Below are positions 26,457-33,465 of a stretch of 41,112 nucleotides of DNA, one piece after another; positions within the stretch are counted from its first letter, which is position 1; the number at the start of each line of letters is the position of its first letter. The stretch lies in the NCBI GenBank assembly GCA_017517605.1, contig JAFWYQ010000133.1:1-41112 (forward strand). The letters run 5' to 3'. Below the pieces are notes generated by a model. It had not been told where the DNA came from and ran no database searches. It saw only the letters and a program-made list of their open reading frames with translations. Source of the stretch: Bacteroidaceae bacterium (GTDB lineage Bacteria; Bacteroidota; Bacteroidia; Bacteroidales; Bacteroidaceae). The translations under genes were made by a program, and so were the position numbers.

Positions 26457-26651
26457 TTAAGGGAGGTTCTATAAATTAGTTTCTACGTTTATTCAGGTTG
26501 GTTCTCTGCTTGGATGCTTTGCTTGTCTTTTTTGCCTTTTTCTTCTCATCTTCTTGATACGTAGCCCGCTACGCATCTTCGCAGATAATAAGAAAAATCC
26601 TCAAAAATCCGAAGCAAATCCTCACAAGCTAATTTATAGAACCTCCCTTAA
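26457..26651. mobile_element. MITE-like element, 195 bp, with TTAA at both ends
   Basis: GGGAGGTTCTATAAATTAG (26461-26479) is repeated inverted at 26629-26647, and TTAA flanks both outer ends (26457-26460 and 26648-26651), fitting a target-site duplication. The 150-nt interior has no ORF and contains a palindrome GATACGTAG/CTACGCATC (26557-26578 area) and pyrimidine-rich stretches. Size, ends and lack of coding match a miniature inverted-repeat element moved by a transposase elsewhere in the genome. Confidence 0.75.
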
Positions 26652-26672
26652 TTAGATGATGCGTGTCGCATT

Positions 26673-28598
26673 TCACTCCCCTCCATTCAGGGAGGGGCAG
26701 GGGGAGGGTCTTAACGCCTTCATAATTCCCTCTTCGTCCATGCCACACAGGTGGTAGAGCTGCTTTACAGTGCCATGCTCTACAAAGCCGTCGGGGATAC
26801 CGATGCGCGACACATGTGGCGTGTAGCCATTGTCGGCCATGAACTCCAATATGGCTGAACCCATGCCGCCTTTGCGCACACCATCCTCTACGGTGACGAT
26901 GCGGGTGAAGTTCTTTCCTACCTCGTGAAGCAATGCCTCGTCCAAGGGTTTGAGGAAACGGAGGTCGTAATGTGCAACACTTTGTCCTGTCTCTTGTTTA
27001 AAGCGGTCGATGGCTTTTGCGGCAGTGTTCCCTATAGGACCTAAGGTAAGTACAGCTATATCCTTTCCCTCCTTCAAGCGGCGTCCTTTGCCTACAGGTA
27101 CTTCCTCGAGGGGACATTGCCAGTCGACCAACACACCACGGCCACGCGGATAGCGGATGGCAAAGGGACCCTTGTCGGGCAATTGGGCGGTGTACATCAG
27201 ACGGCGCAATTCGTGCTCGTCCATGGGAGAGGCAATGGTGAGGTTAGGTACTGGACGGAGGTAAGCCAAGTCGAAGGCTCCATGATGTGTGGGGCCATCC
27301 TCGCCTACAAGACCGGCGCGATCGAGACAAAGCACCACGGGCAACTTCAGTATGGCAACGTCGTGGATGATGTTGTCGTAGGCACGTTGCATGAACGAAG
27401 AGTAGATGTTGCAGAAGGGTTGCAAGCCATCCTTGGCCAATCCGGCCGAGAAGGTGACGGCATGTCCCTCGGCAATGCCCACGTCGAAGGTACGGTTAGG
27501 CATGGCCTTCATCAAAATGTTCATCGAACATCCTGTAGGCATAGCGGGAGTCACACCCATGATGCGTTCGTTCTTTTCGGCCAGTTCGAGCAAGGTGCGT
27601 CCGAAAACATCTTGGAAGAGGGGAGGAACACCCTCGGTGTCGGTGACGATGCGCTCGCCCGTCTCCTTGTCGAAGATGCCGGGTGCGTGCCATACGGTAG
27701 CCGCCTGTTCGGCTGGTGCAAAGCCCTTGCCTTTGGTGGTGTGTATGTGCAGGAGTTTGGGACCTTCCATATCCTTGATGGCGCGCAGTACCTGTACGAG
27801 GTTCTTCACATTGTGGCCATCCACGGGGCCGAAGTAGCGGATGTCCATTCCCTCGAACACATTCTGCTGGTTGCTGAAGAGCGACTTGAGGCTGTTGTTG
27901 AAGCGGAGGATACGTTTTTTCATATTATTGGTCAGCCATCCCCACTCCATGAACTTCTGCGAAATGCGGTAGCGCCACAGGTTATACCATCTGGAGGTAT
28001 TCAGCTCTACTAAGTATTGCTTCATGCCACCCACGCTACGGTCGATGGCCATATTGTTGTCGTTGAGGATGATAAGCAGATTGTTGGGGGTGGAAGATAC
28101 GTTGTTCAATCCCTCGAAAGCCAGACCGCCACTCATCGAACCGTCGCCGATGACGGCTACTACACGACGATCTTTTTCGCCCTTCTCCGTAGCAGCTACG
28201 GCCATACCCAAGGCAGCGGAGATGGAGTTGCTTGCGTGTCCGCAGATGAAGGCATCGTATTCGCTCTCTTCGGGTGAAGGGAAGGGGCGTATGCCGCCCA
28301 ACTTGCGGTTGGTGCAGAAGGCTTCGCGTCGGCCTGTCAGGATTTTGTGTCCGTAGGCTTGATGTCCCACATCCCACACGATGCGGTCGTAGGGAGTGTT
28401 GAACACATAATGCAGGGCGACGGTCAATTCTACCACGCCTAAGCTCGAACCGAAGTGGCCGGGATTTTGCGACACTTCGTCGATGATGTTTTGCCTGAGT
28501 TCGTTGCACACATCGGGCAATTGTTCGGGCTTCAGATGCTTCAAATCATCCGGTGTCTGGATGCTTTTCAACAGGTTATATTCAGTATTCTCGCTCAT
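26673..28598 (-). CDS. dxs: 1-deoxy-D-xylulose-5-phosphate synthase
   Basis: 641 residues. It condenses pyruvate and glyceraldehyde 3-phosphate in the non-mevalonate isoprenoid pathway, with thiamine diphosphate. Visible are His49 ([10 protein letters not shown]), the TPP motif GDGSMSGG (151-158) ending with the Asn pair near 179-182 (LNDNNMAID), and in the transketolase domain [17 protein letters not shown]. The C-terminal 12 residues ([12 protein letters not shown]) are encoded by the 34-bp repeat at 26676-26709, so a palindromic element has supplied the end of the protein. First gene of dxs-trkA-trkH. Its promoter faces that of the GSCFA gene. Confidence 0.97.
   Translation of the reverse strand: MSENTEYNLLKSIQTPDDLKHLKPEQLPDVCNELRQNIIDEVSQNPGHFGSSLGVVELTVALHYVFNTPYDRIVWDVGHQAYGHKILTGRREAFCTNRKLGGIRPFPSPEESEYDAFICGHASNSISAALGMAVAATEKGEKDRRVVAVIGDGSMSGGLAFEGLNNVSSTPNNLLIILNDNNMAIDRSVGGMKQYLVELNTSRWYNLWRYRISQKFMEWGWLTNNMKKRILRFNNSLKSLFSNQQNVFEGMDIRYFGPVDGHNVKNLVQVLRAIKDMEGPKLLHIHTTKGKGFAPAEQAATVWHAPGIFDKETGERIVTDTEGVPPLFQDVFGRTLLELAEKNERIMGVTPAMPTGCSMNILMKAMPNRTFDVGIAEGHAVTFSAGLAKDGLQPFCNIYSSFMQRAYDNIIHDVAILKLPVVLCLDRAGLVGEDGPTHHGAFDLAYLRPVPNLTIASPMDEHELRRLMYTAQLPDKGPFAIRYPRGRGVLVDWQCPLEEVPVGKGRRLKEGKDIAVLTLGPIGNTAAKAIDRFKQETGQSVAHYDLRFLKPLDEALLHEVGKNFTRIVTVEDGVRKGGMGSAILEFMADNGYTPHVSRIGIPDGFVEHGTVKQLYHLCGMDEEGIMKALRPSPCPSLNGGE
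26676..26709. repeat. 34-bp G/C-rich repeat, right arm, inside the dxs 3' end
   Basis: Exact inverse of 26351-26384. It overlaps the last coding bases of dxs, right before the stop (26673-26675). Confidence 0.85.
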
Positions 28599-28618
28599 TT
28601 TTGCTACAAATAATCGTG

Positions 28619-28655
28619 CAAATGTAGCAAAATAACCTTAATATGCTTACATTTG
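28619..28655. promoter_or_regulatory. divergent promoters of dxs and the GSCFA gene
   Basis: Two facing -7 elements: minus-strand TACATTTG (plus 28619-28626) for dxs, and plus-strand TACATTTG (28648-28655) for the GSCFA gene. They are identical 8-mers 21 nt apart. Upstream TTTG elements are not evident for either. Confidence 0.6.
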
Positions 28656-28678
28656 CAGAGAAAATTTCACTCATTACC

Positions 28679-29680
28679 ATGTATAAAGGCTTTATTACCC
28701 CCATAGAAGTGCCCCAAAGCAAGGTGGAAATCACCCACGATTGCCCACTTTTGCTCATGGGTTCGTGTTTCGCGGAAAGCATAGGTGCACGGCTTGCTGA
28801 AAATAAATTCACGTGCGACATCAATCCCTTCGGCATACTCTATAACCCTTTGAGTATCGCTGAGGCCATCCATCGGATGTTGGACGGACGGAGGTATGAA
28901 GAATCCTCGCCCGAATTGATTGAATACCAAGGACAATGGCACAGCTTGATGCACCACGGATACTTTTCTGCTGACTCGCGCAAAGCCTGTGTGGAGGGCA
29001 TCAACTTCCGTTTGCTGAAGGGTGGTGAAATGCTTCGGAAAGCCCGTGTGGTGCTCATTACCTTTGGTACGGCATACGTTTATCACCATCGTGAGATAAA
29101 CCGCATTGTGGGTAATTGCCACAAGTTGCCCGAACGAACATTCACGCGCCGTCGGCTTGATGTGGAGCAGATTGTGGCGGAGTACATCGCTCTTGTCGGG
29201 CAGATTGCAAAGGTGAATCCTGATATACACTTTGTCTTTACCGTCAGCCCTATCCGCCATTTGCGTGATGGACTTCATGCCAATCAGGTGAGCAAAGCCA
29301 CCCTTCTGCTGGCCATCGAGAAGTTGGTGGAGGCATTGCCCGACAAGTGCAGCTATTTCCCTGCCTACGAAATCATGATGGACGAGTTGCGCGACTACCG
29401 TTTCTATGCCGACGACATGATGCATCCATCCCCTTTGGCCGTGGAGCATATTTGGGGGATATTCGCGGACGTTTTTTTTCCCCTACAGACAAAAAAGTTT
29501 TTGCAGGCATGGAAAAAAATTCGCGAAGGTCTTGCCCATCGTCCCTTCCGACCCGATTCGGAGCAATATAAGCAGTTTTTAAGTCAAATAGAGTTAAGAA
29601 TATGCGAACTTAAAGAAAAATATCCGAACTTTGACGCCGAAAACGAATTGAACCTATGCCGTACACGATTAAACAAATAG
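28679..29680 (+). CDS. GSCFA domain protein
   Basis: 333 residues from the ATG at 28679. An upstream in-frame ATG at 28643 precedes the promoter and is rejected. The family name motif GSCFAE is at 28-33, with NPFGILYNP and a later FTVSPIRHLRDG; Ser29 and the late HPSPLAVEHI suggest an SGNH-type hydrolase fold. Enzymatic activity of the family is not established. No signal peptide or membrane segment. Its 3' end overlaps murF-alr by 25 nt in another frame, so the genes are translationally linked, which suggests a cell-envelope role. A run of T and A in 29466-29520 inside the gene encodes FFPLQTKKFLQAWKKI. Confidence 0.85.
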   Translation: MYKGFITPIEVPQSKVEITHDCPLLLMGSCFAESIGARLAENKFTCDINPFGILYNPLSIAEAIHRMLDGRRYEESSPELIEYQGQWHSLMHHGYFSADSRKACVEGINFRLLKGGEMLRKARVVLITFGTAYVYHHREINRIVGNCHKLPERTFTRRRLDVEQIVAEYIALVGQIAKVNPDIHFVFTVSPIRHLRDGLHANQVSKATLLLAIEKLVEALPDKCSYFPAYEIMMDELRDYRFYADDMMHPSPLAVEHIWGIFADVFFPLQTKKFLQAWKKIREGLAHRPFRPDSEQYKQFLSQIELRICELKEKYPNFDAENELNLCRTRLNK

Positions 29681-32130
29681 CAGAACTTATGGATGGTGCC
29701 ATCTTTGGGGACGAGGCACTGGTCATTGAACATATCCTCACGGACAGCCGGTCGCTCTGTTTCCCCGAAGGTACACTCTTCTTTGCATTGAAGACCCGCC
29801 ACGGGGATGGCCATCGCTACATCAGCGACCTTTATGCCCGAGGGGTGAAAGCCTTTGTGGTGGATGCAGATTGCTGGCCACTTGATGGGTATGAAGAGAT
29901 GAAAGGGGCAACCTTCATCCAGGCCCGCTCGCCTCTCAAAGCATTGCAGAAATTGGTGGAAGCGCATCGCGCACAATTCTCCATCCCCGTCATCGGCATT
30001 ACGGGAAGCAATGGCAAGACAGTGGTGAAGGAGTGGCTCTACCAACTTCTTGGCGACACGCGGCGCATCACCCGTTCGCCACGTAGCTACAATTCGCAGA
30101 TAGGTGTCCCCCTTTCGGTGTGGATGCTGAACGAGCAGACGGAGTTGGGTATCTTCGAGGCAGGTATCTCCGAAATGAACGAAATGCCTACTCTGCAAAG
30201 CATTATACGCCCTACTATAGGCATCCTCACCAACATTGGCGGTGCCCATCAAGAGAACTTCTACTCCTTGCAAGAAAAATGTATGGAGAAATTGGCTCTG
30301 TTCAAACATTGTGATGTAATTGTCTACAATGGCGACAATCCAATGCTTTGCGAATGTGTCACGAAGTCGATGCTGACGGCTAAGGAGATTGCCTGGTCGG
30401 TGGAGGACGACGAGAAGCCCCTTTACATTCGCTCCATCAGCAAGGACGATACGGGCACGTGCATCCGCTATCGCTATATCGGGTTCGATGGCGAATACCG
30501 TATCCCTTACATTGATGAAGCCTCCATCGAAAACTCACTCAATTGCTTGGCCGTATGCCTTTATCTGATGATGACTCCCGAGGAGATTGCTGAGCGGATG
30601 CCCCTGTTGGAGCCAGTGGCCATGCGCCTGGAGGTGAAGGAGGGACGGCACGGATGCACCGTCATCAACGATACCTATAATAGCGATTTGGCCTCCCTTG
30701 ATATTGCACTCGACTTCATGGCTCGTCGCCCCGACCGTAAGGGACGTCGGCGCACACTTATCCTTTCAGACATCCTTCAGACAGGACAGACTCCCAAGTT
30801 CCTCTACCGCCGTGTGGCTCAGTTGGTGGAGAGTCGCGGGATAGACAAGATTATCGGTGTGGGTAAAGAGATTTCCGCTTCGGCCGAATTCTTTACCATG
30901 GAGAAGCACTTCTTCCCCTCCACGGAGTCGCTATTGGCTTCGGAAGAGTTTGCCACCCTTCGTAACGAGGTGATTTTGGTGAAAGGTGCCCGTCGCTTCC
31001 ACTTCGATACCGTGTGTGAACAACTGGAGTTGAAGGTGCACGAGACTATCCTCGAGATTGACCTCAATGCCTTGGTGGCCAACTACAACTATTACCGAAG
31101 TCTCTTGAAACCAGACACTAAGATGATATGTATGGTCAAGGCATCGGCATACGGAGCAGGCTCTTACGAGATTGCCAAGACATTGCAAGACCATCAGGTG
31201 GATTACCTCGCCGTGGCTGTGGCCGACGAGGGAGTGGAGCTCCGTAAGGCAGGCATCACGTGTCCCATCATCATCATGAATCCTGAATTGACGGCCTTTA
31301 AGACCATGTTTGACTATCGCCTTGAGCCGGAGGTGTATAGCTTCAATTTGTTGGACGAATTGGTAAAGTCGGCCGAGAAGGAGGGAATCACCAACTTCCC
31401 CATCCACGTGAAGATAGATACAGGTATGCACCGATTGGGTTTCCTTCCCGACGAAGTGCCTTTGCTCGTCGAACGATTGAAGGGACAGACTTCCGTCATC
31501 CCCCGTTCTGTATTCTCGCACTTTGTAGGAAGCGATAGCGAAGGGTTTGACACCTTCAGCCAAGTTCAATCCGAACGCTTCCGCGTGGCATCCGACACCT
31601 TGCAAGCGGCTTTCTCACACAAGATACTTCGCCACATCTGCAATTCGGCAGGTATCGAACGCTTCCCTGAACGACAGATGGAAATGGTGCGCCTTGGCCT
31701 TGGCCTTTATGGTGTAAGTCCTATCGATAACCGCATCATGCATAATGTAAGTACATTGAAAACCACTATCCTACAGATACACGATGTGCCTGTTGACGAG
31801 ACGGTGGGATATAGCCGACGTGGCGAACTCATCCGTCCTTCGCGCATTGCTGCCCTACCTATTGGATATGCGGATGGATTGAACCGTCGCTTGGGCAACG
31901 GGCGCTGCTATTGCCTTGTGAACGGCCAGCGTGCCCCATACGTAGGAAACATCTGCATGGATGTCTGCATGATTGACGTGACGGACATTGATTGCCACGA
32001 AGGCGACACGGCCATTATCTTTGGCGACGGATTGCCCGTCACGGTGCTGAGCGACACGCTTGAAACCATCCCTTACGAAATACTCACCAGCGTGAGCAAC
32101 CGTGTGAAGCGTATCTATTTTCAGGATTGA
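29656..32130 (+). CDS. murF-alr: bifunctional MurF (tripeptide:D-Ala-D-Ala ligase) - alanine racemase
   Basis: 824 residues, a fusion typical of Bacteroidetes. Residues 1-450 are MurF: P-loop GSNGKT (117-122), central ligase segments NSQIGVPLSVW and EAGISEMNEM, and NDTYNSD. Residues 460-824 are a fold-III alanine racemase: PLP Lys495 in MVKASAYGAGS, GMHRLGF, the catalytic Tyr719 in VGYSRRGE and GYADG. The protein thus makes D-alanine from L-alanine and attaches D-Ala-D-Ala to UDP-MurNAc-tripeptide in peptidoglycan precursor synthesis. No separate alr or ddl is near. Its ATG lies inside the GSCFA gene, and the EEP-fold gene begins 3 nt after its stop. Confidence 0.95.
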   Translation: MPYTIKQIAELMDGAIFGDEALVIEHILTDSRSLCFPEGTLFFALKTRHGDGHRYISDLYARGVKAFVVDADCWPLDGYEEMKGATFIQARSPLKALQKLVEAHRAQFSIPVIGITGSNGKTVVKEWLYQLLGDTRRITRSPRSYNSQIGVPLSVWMLNEQTELGIFEAGISEMNEMPTLQSIIRPTIGILTNIGGAHQENFYSLQEKCMEKLALFKHCDVIVYNGDNPMLCECVTKSMLTAKEIAWSVEDDEKPLYIRSISKDDTGTCIRYRYIGFDGEYRIPYIDEASIENSLNCLAVCLYLMMTPEEIAERMPLLEPVAMRLEVKEGRHGCTVINDTYNSDLASLDIALDFMARRPDRKGRRRTLILSDILQTGQTPKFLYRRVAQLVESRGIDKIIGVGKEISASAEFFTMEKHFFPSTESLLASEEFATLRNEVILVKGARRFHFDTVCEQLELKVHETILEIDLNALVANYNYYRSLLKPDTKMICMVKASAYGAGSYEIAKTLQDHQVDYLAVAVADEGVELRKAGITCPIIIMNPELTAFKTMFDYRLEPEVYSFNLLDELVKSAEKEGITNFPIHVKIDTGMHRLGFLPDEVPLLVERLKGQTSVIPRSVFSHFVGSDSEGFDTFSQVQSERFRVASDTLQAAFSHKILRHICNSAGIERFPERQMEMVRLGLGLYGVSPIDNRIMHNVSTLKTTILQIHDVPVDETVGYSRRGELIRPSRIAALPIGYADGLNRRLGNGRCYCLVNGQRAPYVGNICMDVCMIDVTDIDCHEGDTAIIFGDGLPVTVLSDTLETIPYEILTSVSNRVKRIYFQD

Positions 32131-32133
32131 ATT

Positions 32134-33306
32134 ATGGAGACAAAGGGAGACAAAGGGAGATATCGCTTCGCTCTTTGGAGAGATAAATGCCAAATGTATA
32201 GCAAAACTTTCGGCCTTTATCTCCCTTTATCTCCTTCTATCTCCCTTTATCTTCCTAAATCCTATTTGCGAAAGTTGAGTTTTTTATTTACGTCTAAAAG
32301 AATAACAGCAATATTCCTCTTTCTCCTCTTTCTCCCTACTATTTCCTTGGCGCAAGAGGCATCTGACACCTTGCGCGTCATGTGGTACAACGTGGAGAAT
32401 CTCTTTGATTGTGAGGATAATCCCGAGAAAAATGATGAGGAGTTCCTCCCTACTGGCGAAAACCAATGGACACACACCCGATATTGGAGGAAACAGAGGA
32501 ATCTTGCACGTGTGATAGCCGCCGTGGGCGATCGTCGTTTGCCCGACTTGATTGGTTTGTGTGAGGTGGAGGGCGACTCTGTGTTGACCGACCTCACCCA
32601 TCGTTCGCCCCTCCGCACGGCTGGATACCAGTACATTGTCACCCATTCGCCCGACGAACGAGGCATCGACGTGGCTTTGCTCTACCTGACCGGTCGTTTT
32701 CGTCCATTGATGCATCGTTGTATCCCTGTTCGTGGCGGAGACAGACCTACGCGCGACATCCTGCACGTCACAGGATTGGTGTCGCCCGTCGATACAATAG
32801 ACCTTTTCCTTTGCCATTTCCCCTCGCGGCGCGGAGGCGAACGGTCGAGCCGCCCTTTTCGGATAAAGGCTGCACAGGTGCTTCGTCAAGCCATCGATTC
32901 TGTCAGTGCAATCAGAAAAGAGGCGAAGATTATTGCCATGGGCGACTTCAACGATGCCCTTATAGACACACCCGTAGGTAAAGCCATGGACATAGAGCCA
33001 TTGAGTGAAGCTTCAAGGCCATTCAAGCATCACTTAATCCCCCTGAATGCCGACAAGCATCCCGGCACATACGCTTACCAAGGTCGGTGGGAGGTGATTG
33101 ACCACTTGCTTGTCAACCCTTCGTTGCTTGATTCCTCCGCCTCGTTGCACACAAAGCCAACCTTGGCGCGTATTGCCAATCTGCCTTTTTTGCTCACTAC
33201 CGACGAGAAGTTTGGCATTTCCATCCCTCTGCGCACTTACATCGGCCCCCGCTATCTTGGCGGATTCAGCGACCACCTTCCTGTAGTGGTGGATTTTTGT
33301 CAATAA
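32134..33306 (+). CDS. secreted endonuclease/exonuclease/phosphatase-fold protein
   Basis: Open frame of 390 residues. EEP fold motifs are in order: MWYNVENLF (metal Asn), GLCEVE (metal Glu), MGDFNDA (catalytic Asp and Asn) and the final FSDHLPVVVDF (Asp-His). It hydrolyses phosphodiester or phosphomonoester bonds; nuclease, sphingomyelinase or inositol phosphatase roles are all possible. The first 44 residues are read from a palindromic repeat and look artificial. A better start is the TTG at 32266, giving MRKLSFLFTSKRITAIFLFL and a signal peptide cleaved near SLA-QE. I keep the full frame because TTG initiation cannot be proven and the ATG at 32134 lies 3 nt after murF-alr. Likely exported. 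Confidence 0.82.
   Translation: METKGDKGRYRFALWRDKCQMYSKTFGLYLPLSPSISLYLPKSYLRKLSFLFTSKRITAIFLFLLFLPTISLAQEASDTLRVMWYNVENLFDCEDNPEKNDEEFLPTGENQWTHTRYWRKQRNLARVIAAVGDRRLPDLIGLCEVEGDSVLTDLTHRSPLRTAGYQYIVTHSPDERGIDVALLYLTGRFRPLMHRCIPVRGGDRPTRDILHVTGLVSPVDTIDLFLCHFPSRRGGERSSRPFRIKAAQVLRQAIDSVSAIRKEAKIIAMGDFNDALIDTPVGKAMDIEPLSEASRPFKHHLIPLNADKHPGTYAYQGRWEVIDHLLVNPSLLDSSASLHTKPTLARIANLPFLLTTDEKFGISIPLRTYIGPRYLGGFSDHLPVVVDFCQ
32136..32256. repeat. AAAGGGAGATA palindromic repeat between murF-alr and the EEP gene
   Basis: Two copies of GGAGACAAAG (32136-32155) lead to GGAGATATCGCTTCGCTCTTT, and TATCTCCCTTTATCTCC-type sequences at 32218-32256 are complementary. Shares TCGCTTCGCTCTTTG with 24834-24848 and a CCAAATG core with 18926 and 24848. 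A half copy (TATAGCAAAACTATCTGCCTTTATCTCCC) sits at 33310-33340. Confidence 0.6.
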
Positions 33307-33406
33307 ACGTATAGCAAAACTATCTGCCTTTATCTCCCTAATTTCTACTTGAAAAGGTAGAATCAACGGTTTAATGGCCGATTTGGGTTAAAATTAAACG
33401 TTTTTT

Positions 33407-33437
33407 TTTGCCTTCTCTCAGTTTTGCACTATCTTTG
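33407..33437 (+). promoter_or_regulatory. Bacteroidetes-type promoter of the second orphan regulator
   Basis: TTTG (33407-33410) at the end of a T9 run, 19 nt, TATCTTTG (33430-33437): perfect match to consensus and spacing, 28 nt before the ATG at 33466. Confidence 0.8.
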
Positions 33438-33465
33438 CTTTGTTTATTAACCGGAAAGGTGTGAA

